Assembly (NCBI GenBank): GCA_025963775.1
Contig: JAOQAD010000040.1
Coordinates: 300,835-364,834, forward strand
Source of the DNA: Bacteroidota bacterium
GTDB taxonomy: Bacteria > Bacteroidota > Bacteroidia > 2-12-FULL-35-15
Reading direction: 5' to 3'
Length of the DNA: 64,000 nt
Under the pieces are notes generated by a model. It was not told the origin of the DNA and did no database searches. It saw only the letters and a program-made list of their open reading frames with translations. Numbering within the stretch: position 1 is the first letter of the stretch; every line of letters begins with the position of its first letter. A program made the translations under genes and the position numbers. Of this stretch, positions 43,601 to 50,983 are shown in pieces.

Positions 43601-43913
43601 CAACTTTGCTCCAGACCTCCGGAAAGCCTTCTTCTCCCTCGGAACCCAAAAGCCCGGGATGTTTTTTTCCGAGCAGTGCGGCGTAGGCATTATTGTAGAT
43701 CCTCACCATATTCCTGCCCCACATAACGAGGCAGGGAGATGGTGAGCCAAGGCAGATGTTAACAGATGTGCGCAGGCTTTGCGGCCATGCATCGATGGTA
43801 CCGAGAACCGTTTGGCTCCAGTCGTATTCACGGATGAGCTTTTCCATCTCTCCTCCACCGCATAGAAAACGAATAGCGGGCCTTATGGCCGCCGTATTCT
43901 CCTGTTGCTCCAT
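40677..43913 (-). CDS. Multi-PAS sensor histidine kinase
   Basis: A 1078-residue soluble kinase with no membrane helix. About six PAS modules precede the kinase core: roughly 35-170, 185-305, 312-430, 440-555, 565-690 and 720-835. Several are PAS_3 type with HPDD loops (FSDRIHPDDKRMREIAHEKA, GWIKGIHPNDLERR). The dimerisation/phosphoacceptor helix has the active His in SYVASHDLQEPLRKIRTFSELVQ (about 870). The ATP-binding domain carries LFSNLVGNSIKFSE (N box), VFKDNGIGFEQQYAGQIFTIFKRLHG (G1) and GTGIGLALCKKIVENHKG (G2). No receiver or output domain is fused. A single-domain response regulator starts immediately upstream (17-bp gap). Cytoplasmic signal, possibly redox or small ligand, is inferred. 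Confidence 0.9.
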   Translation of the reverse strand: MEQQENTAAIRPAIRFLCGGGEMEKLIREYDWSQTVLGTIDAWPQSLRTSVNICLGSPSPCLVMWGRNMVRIYNNAYAALLGKKHPGLLGSEGEEGFPEVWSKVGAVLETAFHKGESGSLVNQPFIINRFGKDEECYFSFSFSPVFNEEGETGGILMGITETTDYVLSDKRLKSLRDKQLANLFIQAPVAIAILRGPQYIVETANARMLEVWGKTTEQVMNKPLFEGLRDAAGQGFEALLDNVYKTGERFVAEEIPVTLRRNGKDEIVYVKLVYEALKEEDGTVSAVMALADEITGLVENRKRVEESEERLRMAIESTKLGTWDYNPRSGELNWSDECRAIYAFPPDKEINFAVFEEHIYSEDKEYALSEIGKSMSPGGAGNYDIIYRIIRFDNKSVRWIRATGKVYFTQGEAERFIGTVVDITESRTLEQAIRENEQRARLAIDAAQMGAFDWNIKISTFIYSDRLANIFGYTDTAGLLQKSFSDRIHPDDKRMREIAHEKAMENGVLFYEARVVWPDDSIHWVRLNGKIVYDEDGSPFKMYGTVLDITEQKTIIHELEESERRFKTLADTAPAMIWTSGTDKMYDFFNKQWLDFTGRSREQELRDGWIKGIHPNDLERRVDIYNSAFDARKKFSTEFRLLNAEGKYRWVLDEGTPRYDSNDTFIGYIGSCIDIQERKMAREELERKVLERTSELNKSNSELRQQKEFVDTILESSVDVIAVLDKDLKYVTLNRTACELYRVTSEEVIGKRMVDVFPLIRTSGMYDDLQEALTGKTIHNPKYRSTVLDKHFENFYIPLTDRNNKVYGVLLISHDNTAIVKAAEKLESTNRILEEKNLALERSNRELESFSYVASHDLQEPLRKIRTFSELVQRHMGNEKEAQKYFKKIDSSAERMSELIKAVLNYSRLSRKDEHFVEVNLSTILSNVKSDFELLISEKGAVIKGTKLPVIKGVPLQLNQLFSNLVGNSIKFSEKKPRISITSRIIEPGKMPLHPDIHPETTYVELVFKDNGIGFEQQYAGQIFTIFKRLHGNQAYSGTGIGLALCKKIVENHKGFIEVQSEPGKGTEFFIYLPYHNL

Positions 43914-43930
43914 ATAAATTTATACGTTGT

Positions 43931-44317
43931 TTATTTCAAACAAAATTTCAAAGTTTTTGTAAGCTCCGAAACACTTGTCGGCTTTACGATAAAGCCTGCT
44001 GCCCCCAGTTCTTTTGTTGCAGCAACAGCATCTGGATCCGCGGAAGTGGAATACATGTATACTGGCACATCCTTCAGCCTTGCGATCTTCCTGATCTCCT
44101 GCAGACACTGGTTTCCATTCATGCGCGGCATATTCATATCAATGAAAATATAATCGGGAGTAAAGGCATTTTCATTCAGTTTTTTCAATGCATCCACACC
44201 ATCGCTGGCGTGTATGCATTTTATATCTTCTCCCATATCTTCCAGCGCCATGCAAAAAATTTCCTGGTCATCGGGATCATCATCAACTAAAAAGCAATTC
44301 AGGGTTCTTGAGGCCAT
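43931..44317 (-). CDS. Single-domain response regulator (CheY-like)
   Basis: 128 residues, receiver domain only. The acidic pocket is D12-D14 (FLVDDDPDD), the phosphoacceptor is D60 (IFIDMNMPRMNG), and the conserved Thr/Ser and Lys follow (MYSTSAD, FIVKP). There is no output domain, so it acts through protein contact or phosphotransfer. It is 17 bp upstream of the multi-PAS kinase and in one operon with it. A paralogue, with the same relation to a paralogous kinase, lies at 47025-47438. Confidence 0.92.
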   Translation of the reverse strand: MASRTLNCFLVDDDPDDQEIFCMALEDMGEDIKCIHASDGVDALKKLNENAFTPDYIFIDMNMPRMNGNQCLQEIRKIARLKDVPVYMYSTSADPDAVAATKELGAAGFIVKPTSVSELTKTLKFCLK

Positions 44318-44460
44318 AAGAATCTCCGGTATTTTTCATTACCTGATCAAATTTAAATGAAAAAAACACCGGAATTACAGGCACTGTTTTTGCCGGCTGA
44401 AAATATTTTAAAATGGGGAAAATCTTCCACAAGCCTGTGTTTACGCCAATATCCGGAATT

Positions 44461-44492
44461 GTCATTGCGAGGAAAGTAGGGCCGAAGCAATC
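44461..44492. repeat. REP family 2 copy (diverged)
   Basis: GTCATTGCGAGGAAAGTAGG followed by GCCGAAGCAATC: the conserved ends of family 2 with a changed middle. It lies in the 298-bp gap between the two signalling cassettes, which otherwise shows no feature. Confidence 0.7.
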
Positions 44493-44615
44493 TTTAAAAC
44501 AAGCAGTTGTAATTGGCAATTAAAAAGTCAAGCAAGAGTAAATAACAACCCGGAGCGAAGAATCTTTTTAAAGGTTGCAGGTAATAAAAATGAAAAACAA
44601 AATGGTTTTGTTTTA

Positions 44616-46949
44616 TCATAGCACGGGAAGATAAATATAAAAGGCAGTTCCTTTCATAGGCTCACTTTTCACAAAGATATGCCCGCCATGATTTTCCACT
44701 ATCTTTTTTACGATCGCAAGCCCGATGCCCGCTCCCGGATATTGCCTTGAAGTCTGCAGCCGCCTGAACATACGGAATACCTGGTCGGCATACTTCTGTT
44801 CAAAGCCGATGCCGTTATCCTTAAAGACCAGCTCCAGGTATTTATCCACCTTTGAATCGTCCAGCTGGCGGACGTCCGTAAAAATGACCCGCGATAAAAT
44901 AGTAAGCGAAGGCTTCTTGTCCGAAAATTTCAGGCCGTTGCTCATAAGGCATGTAAACAGCTGCTTCAGCTGCCCGGGATCGCCTTTCACGGAAAGCAGG
45001 CGACTGCATTTGATCGTAGCGGCCTTTTCATTGATGAGCGGCTGAAATTCCTTTTTTACATTTTTTAAAACAGTATCGAGGTTCACCTTTACAAAAGCCT
45101 GCTCGTTGACTGATAAGCGGCTGTAATTTAAAACAGCCTGCACCAGGTCCGACATCGATTTTGAATTGTAAACAATGTTATCAATGTATTCTTTCACCCG
45201 TTCCTGCTTATGAATATTCTTCCGGATCAGGCCGGAAAAGATCTGGATCTTTCTCAAAGGTTCCTGCAGGTCGTGGTTGGCAATGTACCTGAATGAAGCA
45301 AGCTCACGGTTATTCTTCTCCAGTACAATGTTCTTTTCTTCCAGTTTTTTGTTCGCTGCGATGAGCCGCTCGGACGCTTCTACAACAGGTGTGTTATCGT
45401 GGGTGATCAGCAGCACGCTGTACACCTCATCATTGGTGTCTCTTAAAGGGAAGATGAACACTTCGAAATAGCCTTTCAGTATAAAGGAGCGGTAATTGAA
45501 ATCATGAATGCCTTCTCCCTTCAGCGCTTTTTTCAGGTCGCGGTACAATCCCGATTTAACCACCTGCGGGAACACATCGCGGATAGACTGCCCGATGATC
45601 TTTTCCTTCTTTTTCTTATACGCGCTGAGGGCACGCTCATTTACGATCATAAAGCGCAGTTGTGTATCCAACACGGCAATGTTGTCCATGGAAGCATTGA
45701 TCACGCTTTCCGAAAGCTCCTTCTGGCGGATGAGCTGCTCATTGTTCAGGAGCAGCTCTTTTGTCCGCTCCTTCACTTTCTTTTCCAGCCTTTCCTCCAG
45801 TGTTTTCTGGTCGGTTACGTCGAGTGCTGTCCCATACATTTTGCGCGGATTGTGCTTCTCATCAAATACGATCCTTCCGCTGAATTTGACCCAGCGGATA
45901 TGCCCGTTGGGCCTCGTGATCCGGGCTTCATAAAACATGATCCCGGTCCGCAGTGCTTCTTCTATCGCATGGATGCGGAGCTTTTTATCATCCGGGTGGA
46001 TCGCATCCGTAAATTCTTTATAGCTGATGCGCGATTTCTTTTTGTGGCCGTATATCTTAGCGAGATTTTCGGAACAGATGAATTCGCGCGTATTCATGTT
46101 CCATTCAAAGGAGCCTATTTCTGCGGCATCGATGGCGAGCTTCAGCCTTGTTTCGCTTTCTTCCGATTGCTTTCTCATCCGTACCTGCTCCGAAACATCA
46201 TATCCGAATACAAGAACCCCGCTGGTTTCATCATTACTGTTTACGATCGCCTTGTAGATAAAATTCAAGTACACTTTTTCCGGGATGCCTTTTCCCTTAT
46301 CGAAATAAACCGGGATCTCCCTGCCGGTATAGGTTCTTTTCCCTTCGTACACTTTATCGAGCAATTCGTAAACACCCTGTCCTTCCAGCTCCGGTAAGGC
46401 AGTCCTGATATCTTTGCCTTTTATTTCGCGGTTGCCGATGAGCTGTTTATAATCGGGATTGATCAGCTGAAAAACATGGGAAGGGCCTTTCAGCACGCAG
46501 AAAATTCCGGGGGCCTGCATAAAAAAGTCACAAAGCGCCTGGTGCTCCACGAGGCCTGCATCCATTTCATCACCGGGAAACGCTTTAACAGCACATTCTG
46601 CAGGCATTTTTATTTTTTCCCGAAGGCTTTGGATGAGCAGGGTAAGACGAACGGAGAGCTCATCTATTTCGTGGTAAATTTGCCGGCATTCATCGGGCCC
46701 GCTTTTTTTATCTTTATTGGCAAGGTCTATGAGCCTGTTGTGCAGTTCCGCATGTGTCCTTTCGAGGGAATGCACTTCCGGGATATGACGGTACTGAAAG
46801 ATTCCCGTTGTGTACAGCCATTTACCCAGTGAGCAGTCGTAATGATAGCATGCCAGCGATTCATCTTTCTTATTGTCAAATAAAAAAGAATGCAGGCTGT
46901 TCCTTAAACGTAAATGATTCTCACTTTCAATCACCAGGTCGATGTCCAT
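44616..46949 (-). CDS. CZB-PAS sensor histidine kinase
   Basis: A 777-residue soluble kinase. Residues about 8-75 match the chemoreceptor zinc-binding (CZB) domain: H12, C39 (in CSLGKWLYTTG), H66 and H70 (RTHAELH) reproduce the 3-His/1-Cys zinc site. Three PAS modules follow (about 135-255, 268-385 and 415-535), then the phosphoacceptor helix (RYIANHDLQEPLRKIQIFSGLI, about 568) and the ATPase domain (FTCLMSNGLKFSD, VFKDNGIGFEQKYADQVFRMFRRLQ, GAGIGLAIVKKIVENHGG). The last PAS and the kinase core are clearly paralogous to the kinase at 40677-43913. CZB domains sense zinc or hypochlorous acid in studied chemoreceptors; a similar input here is inferred. Confidence 0.88.
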   Translation of the reverse strand: MDIDLVIESENHLRLRNSLHSFLFDNKKDESLACYHYDCSLGKWLYTTGIFQYRHIPEVHSLERTHAELHNRLIDLANKDKKSGPDECRQIYHEIDELSVRLTLLIQSLREKIKMPAECAVKAFPGDEMDAGLVEHQALCDFFMQAPGIFCVLKGPSHVFQLINPDYKQLIGNREIKGKDIRTALPELEGQGVYELLDKVYEGKRTYTGREIPVYFDKGKGIPEKVYLNFIYKAIVNSNDETSGVLVFGYDVSEQVRMRKQSEESETRLKLAIDAAEIGSFEWNMNTREFICSENLAKIYGHKKKSRISYKEFTDAIHPDDKKLRIHAIEEALRTGIMFYEARITRPNGHIRWVKFSGRIVFDEKHNPRKMYGTALDVTDQKTLEERLEKKVKERTKELLLNNEQLIRQKELSESVINASMDNIAVLDTQLRFMIVNERALSAYKKKKEKIIGQSIRDVFPQVVKSGLYRDLKKALKGEGIHDFNYRSFILKGYFEVFIFPLRDTNDEVYSVLLITHDNTPVVEASERLIAANKKLEEKNIVLEKNNRELASFRYIANHDLQEPLRKIQIFSGLIRKNIHKQERVKEYIDNIVYNSKSMSDLVQAVLNYSRLSVNEQAFVKVNLDTVLKNVKKEFQPLINEKAATIKCSRLLSVKGDPGQLKQLFTCLMSNGLKFSDKKPSLTILSRVIFTDVRQLDDSKVDKYLELVFKDNGIGFEQKYADQVFRMFRRLQTSRQYPGAGIGLAIVKKIVENHGGHIFVKSEPMKGTAFYIYLPVL

Positions 46950-47024
46950 TTCATTTTTTGTTTTAGAGAATGCAAAGCCGGGAAATGCCGTAATAACATT
47001 CCCGCTGTCCGGTTAAAGCTACTG

Positions 47025-47438
47025 TTACTCTACAGAATCCGTATGCAGTTTTTCCCTGCTGAAAATATCCGCAAGCAAATTTGCCAGCTCGGTAATGTTG
47101 TTCGGCTTTACAATAAAATCGCGGGCGCCCAGCTTTTTCGCAAGGTTCACGGTGTCGGGATCGGCAGTGGTAGAGTACATAAAGACAGGAATATGGCCGA
47201 GATGCTTTGTCGCTTTTATCTTTCGCAGGCATTCGATACCATCCATCCGGGGCATGTTCACGTCCAGGAAAATAAGGTCAGGGAGGTAGCTGCCACCGGA
47301 TAATTTTTCCAGGGCATCAACGCCGTCACTCGCAAATAAGCAGCTGATGCTGTTATCTATTTCTTCGGCTATTATAGAGAAAATCTTCTGATCGTCAATA
47401 TCATCGTCAATCAAAAAACATTGGAGGGAAGATTTCAT
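47025..47438 (-). CDS. Single-domain response regulator (CheY-like), second copy
   Basis: 137 residues, receiver only, closely similar to the regulator at 43931-44317 (FLIDDDIDDQKIF, LFASDGVDALEKL, LIFLDVNMPRMDG, MYSTTADPDTV, FIVKPNNITELANLL). The phosphoacceptor is D59. It lies 75 bp upstream of the CZB-PAS kinase on the same strand. The regulator-then-kinase order and the paralogy indicate duplication of a two-gene cassette. Confidence 0.92.
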   Translation of the reverse strand: MKSSLQCFLIDDDIDDQKIFSIIAEEIDNSISCLFASDGVDALEKLSGGSYLPDLIFLDVNMPRMDGIECLRKIKATKHLGHIPVFMYSTTADPDTVNLAKKLGARDFIVKPNNITELANLLADIFSREKLHTDSVE

Positions 47439-47800
47439 GTTTTTAGAATTTAGAGGTTCAATACGTTGTAATGGCTTATCCTGATTTGAACTATGAAAAA
47501 TTTATGCCAATTGTAGACGAATGCGCTTTTTTTGTCGACCATTGATTAAAATTACCCCACAAACACAAACTTGTCAAGTAAAAAATGCTTTTTTGAAAGC
47601 AGCATCCTAATAATGAGGCAATTAATTTTTCAGGAATGGGATAATAACGCACCCCGAAATGCGTAATTCATGTAATTTTTAAAAATAAAAAAAATAAAAA
47701 AAATTTATTGGCTTACTTTAGTCCGGGGTTTGCCCATACCGGTATATAACAAAAAAACCGCCTGAAACAGGCGGTTTTTTTGTGTAGATAAAAAAGGCGG
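47439..47800. other. AT-rich intergenic region
   Basis: About 360 bp with no gene. It contains long A/T runs near 47680-47710 and the gdhA terminator at 47751-47781. I found no consensus -7 element for the downstream regulator gene, which must nonetheless be transcribed from here. Confidence 0.6.
47751..47781 (-). terminator. Terminator of gdhA
   Basis: AAAAAAACCGCCTG-AAA-CAGGCGGTTTTTTT: perfect stem, 3-nt loop, T-runs on both strands; 19 bp past the gdhA stop. Confidence 0.92.
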
Positions 47801-49078
47801 TTAGTAGATCCCTTTTGCTTTGATACCAAATTCAACTTTCTTCAATGCCGTGATGTATGCAGCGATGCGAAGCGTTGTTTTATACTGCTGCCCGTTGTTC
47901 CATACATGCTCAAATGCATTGCTCATGCAGGCATCGTGCTTGGAGTTCACTTCGTCTTCCGACCAGTAGTAACCATAATTGTTCTGAACCCACTCGAAAT
48001 AGGAAACGGTAACACCGCCGCCATTTGCAAGGATATCCGGAACCACGGTCACTCCCTTTTCCTGCAGGATGGAATCCGCTTCAGGAGTTGTTGGGCCGTT
48101 AGCACCTTCAACGATAAGTTTTGCTTTTATGCTGTGTGCGATCTCTTCTGTAATTACGTTCTGCAAAGCAGCAGGAACCAATACATCCACATTAGCTGTC
48201 AGCAGCTCGGAAGGCTTGATCTCAACCCCACCGGTAAACCCTTTCAGTACACCTGTATTTCCTTTTGCGTACTCAAGTGCCGCTTTGATATCAATTCCTT
48301 TTTCGTTCCAGATGGTCGCGGTATGGTCACCGATCGCGCAGATCATGATGCCCTGCTCGTTCAGCAGGCGTGCTGCATGGGATCCTACGTTACCGAAGCC
48401 CTGCACTGCGCAGGTCACCTTTTTAGGGTCAAGGTTCATTTTTTTCAATGCGGCAAGGGTAGAAACCATTACGCCTCTTCCGGTAGCAGCATCGCGCCCT
48501 AATGAGCCGCCCATTCCAACCGGCTTACCGGTAGCTACACCAGGGAAATTACCACGGTGCACTTTGTTGTAGGCATCCACCAGCCATGCCATTTCACGGC
48601 CGCTGGTTCCCATATCAGGAGCCGGAATATCTGTGGATGGCCCGAATACATCAGCCATTGCAGTAGTGTATGCTTTTGTCAAACGCTCGAGCTCACCAAC
48701 GCTCATTTTGCGCGGATCGCATTTGATCCCGCCTTTGGCACCTCCGTAAGGAAGGTTGGCAACGGCACATTTAAAGGTCATCCATGCCGACAGCGCTTTC
48801 ACCTCATCATCATTCACATCCATCGCGTAACGGATCCCGCCTTTTGAGGGCCCTAAAACAGTGGAGTGGATTGTCCTGAACCCTTCAAACACCTCAATTT
48901 TCCCATTGTCCATCATAACAGGAATGCTCACTTTTACCTGCTTCTGCGGATTTCTTAAAATATTTGCAACGTCATCGGATAAACCATAGATTTTTGCAGC
49001 AACATCAAGTCTGGCTAAAACTGCATCAAACATACTATCGTGTTGTTCTGCTGTTGTGGTGTTTGTTTTTGTTGTCAT
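47801..49078 (-). CDS. gdhA: Glu/Leu/Phe/Val family dehydrogenase (glutamate dehydrogenase)
   Basis: Interconverts glutamate and 2-oxoglutarate plus ammonia with NAD(P). 425 residues. The catalytic lysine motif is in LPYGGAKGGIKCDPRKMS. The Rossmann GFGNVGSHAARLL and the substrate-binding PAPDMGTSGREMAW are intact. An N-terminal Thr-rich stretch (TTKTNTTTAEQ) precedes the conserved part. The strong terminator and isolated promoter show a monocistronic gene. Specificity for glutamate over branched amino acids is by overall similarity, not by a tested residue. Confidence 0.92.
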   Translation of the reverse strand: MTTKTNTTTAEQHDSMFDAVLARLDVAAKIYGLSDDVANILRNPQKQVKVSIPVMMDNGKIEVFEGFRTIHSTVLGPSKGGIRYAMDVNDDEVKALSAWMTFKCAVANLPYGGAKGGIKCDPRKMSVGELERLTKAYTTAMADVFGPSTDIPAPDMGTSGREMAWLVDAYNKVHRGNFPGVATGKPVGMGGSLGRDAATGRGVMVSTLAALKKMNLDPKKVTCAVQGFGNVGSHAARLLNEQGIMICAIGDHTATIWNEKGIDIKAALEYAKGNTGVLKGFTGGVEIKPSELLTANVDVLVPAALQNVITEEIAHSIKAKLIVEGANGPTTPEADSILQEKGVTVVPDILANGGGVTVSYFEWVQNNYGYYWSEDEVNSKHDACMSNAFEHVWNNGQQYKTTLRIAAYITALKKVEFGIKAKGIY

Positions 49079-49132
49079 AATTTTATTGTTAAGTTCCCGT
49101 CCAAGGGGGCGGGAATCATGTTTAAGGTCTGC

Positions 49133-49140
49133 GAATTTAA
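49133..49140 (-). promoter_or_regulatory. Promoter -7 element for gdhA
   Basis: The minus strand reads TAAATTCG (TAnnTTCG variant), 54 bp upstream of the gdhA ATG. The leader contains an inverted repeat TTCCCG / CGGGAA (49095-49116). Confidence 0.45.
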
Positions 49141-49193
49141 AAAAAATAATAAACTAAGCGAAACGTAATCGTTAAATATGGGTTTTGCTTCGC

Positions 49194-49364
49194 TTAATTG
49201 CGTTTATTCCTGCCATTTTTATCCCTTCTCAGCGCGATCCGCACTTTTATTACGACGTAGAAAATAATCGCAACAGCAATAAAATAAGCCCATAAAGGCA
49301 TGCCGTCAGAGCTGTCAATATTGGCTCCTTCCCCGTCCCATGCGATCAGTACAAAAAACATCAT
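49194..49364 (-). CDS. Small 56-residue membrane protein downstream of cdsA
   Basis: The minus strand reads a clean 57-codon frame, starting two bases past the cdsA stop and ending with TAA at 49194. The N-terminal part (MMFFVLIAWDGEGANIDSSD) precedes one membrane helix at about 25-40 (WAYFIAVAIIFYVVI), then a strongly basic tail (KVRIALRRDKNGRNKRN) that should lie in the cytoplasm. Tight spacing to cdsA, a plausible topology and codon use like its neighbours support a real gene. Function unknown. It is the last gene of the rsfS-ftsH-LUD-cdsA operon. Confidence 0.65.
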   Translation of the reverse strand: MMFFVLIAWDGEGANIDSSDGMPLWAYFIAVAIIFYVVIKVRIALRRDKNGRNKRN

Positions 49365-49366
49365 GC

Positions 49367-50179
49367 CTAAAGCTTATGCAGGTAGAGATAAGCGAACACA
49401 AACGGGATCGCCATCAGCAAACTGTCGAAACGGTCGAGGATGCCGCCATGCCCGGGCAGCAGCGTTCCCGAATCTTTCACATTGAGGCTGCGCTTGTAGA
49501 GCGATTCCACGAGGTCGCCCAGCGTTCCGATCACGATGAGGATGGTGGCAATGATGTACCAGTCGGTTGGTGAAATACTTTGGTACCAGCCGGAAATGAT
49601 CCAGGTGATGACATACGCGATGACCGCACCGCCGATGCTTCCTTCCCATGATTTGCCGGGAGAAACGCGGGGAAATAATTTATTCTTCCCGAATGCCGAT
49701 CCTGCGAGGTACGCGCCGGAATCGTTGCTCCAGAGAATGAACCAGCAGCCGAACAGGATCTCGTAGCTGTAGCTGCCGGTGATATTGAGAATATGATGCA
49801 GCAATGAGAATGGCAATGCCACGTAAAAGATGCCCAGCAATGTATATGCAATGTTCCCGAAAGGATTTTCCTTCTTGCGGAAAAGCTCGAGGATAAAGAC
49901 AAGAAAGAAAATGGGGATCAGGAGCGCCAGGGAGCTGAGATCGTGATTACGTTCAGCAATCCATGCATTGGCGGCAAATAAAAAAGCGCCTGTAAGGGTG
50001 CCTGCTATCTTCTGCGGTTTGTTGCCGGCTTTTTCACTGAGGGTGTAAAACTCCCAGAGGCCAAGCACAGTAACAACAAAAAACAAAAGGGAAAATGTAA
50101 GATGGCTGTACCAGGTGGCGCATAACAGCACTGCTACAAATGCTCCGGCGGTAAGTGTTCGTTTGAAAAAATTGTTCAC
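49367..50179 (-). CDS. cdsA: Phosphatidate cytidylyltransferase
   Basis: Makes CDP-diacylglycerol, the common phospholipid precursor, in the inner membrane. 270 residues with about seven to eight hydrophobic helices. The family signature near the C-terminus is present (GDLVESLYKRSLNVKDSGTLLPGHGGILDRFDSLL), as is SPGKSWEGSIGGA. It follows the LUD gene by 20 bp and precedes a small membrane protein by 2 bp. Confidence 0.94.
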   Translation of the reverse strand: MNNFFKRTLTAGAFVAVLLCATWYSHLTFSLLFFVVTVLGLWEFYTLSEKAGNKPQKIAGTLTGAFLFAANAWIAERNHDLSSLALLIPIFFLVFILELFRKKENPFGNIAYTLLGIFYVALPFSLLHHILNITGSYSYEILFGCWFILWSNDSGAYLAGSAFGKNKLFPRVSPGKSWEGSIGGAVIAYVITWIISGWYQSISPTDWYIIATILIVIGTLGDLVESLYKRSLNVKDSGTLLPGHGGILDRFDSLLMAIPFVFAYLYLHKL

Positions 50180-50199
50180 GAATATTTTATCTCGTTTCG

Positions 50200-50853
50200 T
50201 TAATCAACATGTATGTCATCAATGAGAAACACAAAGATCTCACGCGGGCCGTGCGCACCCTGCACAAGCGTTTTCTCTATATCAGCAGTCCTGCTGGGAC
50301 CTGTAATGGTGCTGATCATGGAAGGCAACTGGTTGCCGTACCGTTCTTTGATCAGCTTCAGGCCGTCTTTCACGTTGTTCACCAGCTGCGAGGAATACGC
50401 CACTACGATATGAAAATTGGAATACACCGGGATGCGCCTGCCGGATGCCTGTTTCGAAGTGACCATCACACTGCCTGTACGCGCGATCAAACACTCACAT
50501 AGTGTAAGGCCGATGTCGGTCTTCAGCAGGTCTTCTTCCTTATCTGAAAATTTTATATTTCCTTTTGCAAGCAGCTCTTTGATAGCGGGCTCCAGCGTAA
50601 AGATGTTTTCCCATTGATTATCCCTGGCAAAAAAACCGAAGTTCTCAATGAACTCCGTTTCATTTTCGCAAAAAACAAACTTGCCGTTAAGGGCGGAAAA
50701 ATTCTGTGCAAACTGGATCTCGAGGGGTTCTTCAGAAATGGCAAAGATCTCCGATTCCTTATCCACATCGCCGATCTCCTGCGGGGATTTATGGATCAGC
50801 GCTTTGCGGATCTTTTTTAAAATCTTTTCTTTTGAAGTAGTACTGTCCTGCAT
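50200..50853 (-). CDS. LUD-domain protein (LutC/YkgG family)
   Basis: 217 residues with the LUD fold. The N-terminus is charged and helical (TTSKEKILKKIRKALIHKSP). The conserved part includes TLCECLIARTGSVMVTSKQASGRRIPVYSNFHIVVAYSSQLV and the C-terminal STITGPSRTADIEKTLVQGAHGPREIFVFLID, the family's phosphate-binding-like segment. LutC acts with LutA/LutB in L-lactate oxidation in other bacteria, but neither partner is present here. Its place between ftsH and cdsA is common in Bacteroidota and argues for a different, unknown role. A REP pair lies between it and ftsH. Confidence 0.85.
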   Translation of the reverse strand: MQDSTTSKEKILKKIRKALIHKSPQEIGDVDKESEIFAISEEPLEIQFAQNFSALNGKFVFCENETEFIENFGFFARDNQWENIFTLEPAIKELLAKGNIKFSDKEEDLLKTDIGLTLCECLIARTGSVMVTSKQASGRRIPVYSNFHIVVAYSSQLVNNVKDGLKLIKERYGNQLPSMISTITGPSRTADIEKTLVQGAHGPREIFVFLIDDIHVD

Positions 50854-50880
50854 TACGGATATCGCATCTGTGTTCCGTTA

Positions 50881-50962
50881 CGTCATCCCATGCTCCGACA
50901 CGGGATCTGTTTATCTGAAACTGCAATCATTCATGAGATGCCGTGTCGGGGCACGGCATGAC
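50881..50962. repeat. REP family 1, inverted pair inside the ftsH-LUD intergenic gap
   Basis: Copy a (50881-50908) has stem ATCCCATG/CACGGGAT with one lost pair. Copy b (50935-50962) has stem ATGCCGTG/CACGGCAT: relative to the family stem both partners of one base pair changed, keeping the hairpin. The copies are in opposite orientation with a 26-bp spacer. Confidence 0.9.
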
Positions 50963-50983
50963 ATTATTTAATTTTATAATAAC

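Noticed and set aside
45504..46397. 297-residue plus-strand open frame
   Set aside because: Antisense to the CZB-PAS kinase, with no recognisable domain.
50200..50853. Reading the LUD protein as part of a lactate-utilisation operon
   Set aside because: No lutA or lutB partner is present; the gene lies in the ftsH-cdsA operon.
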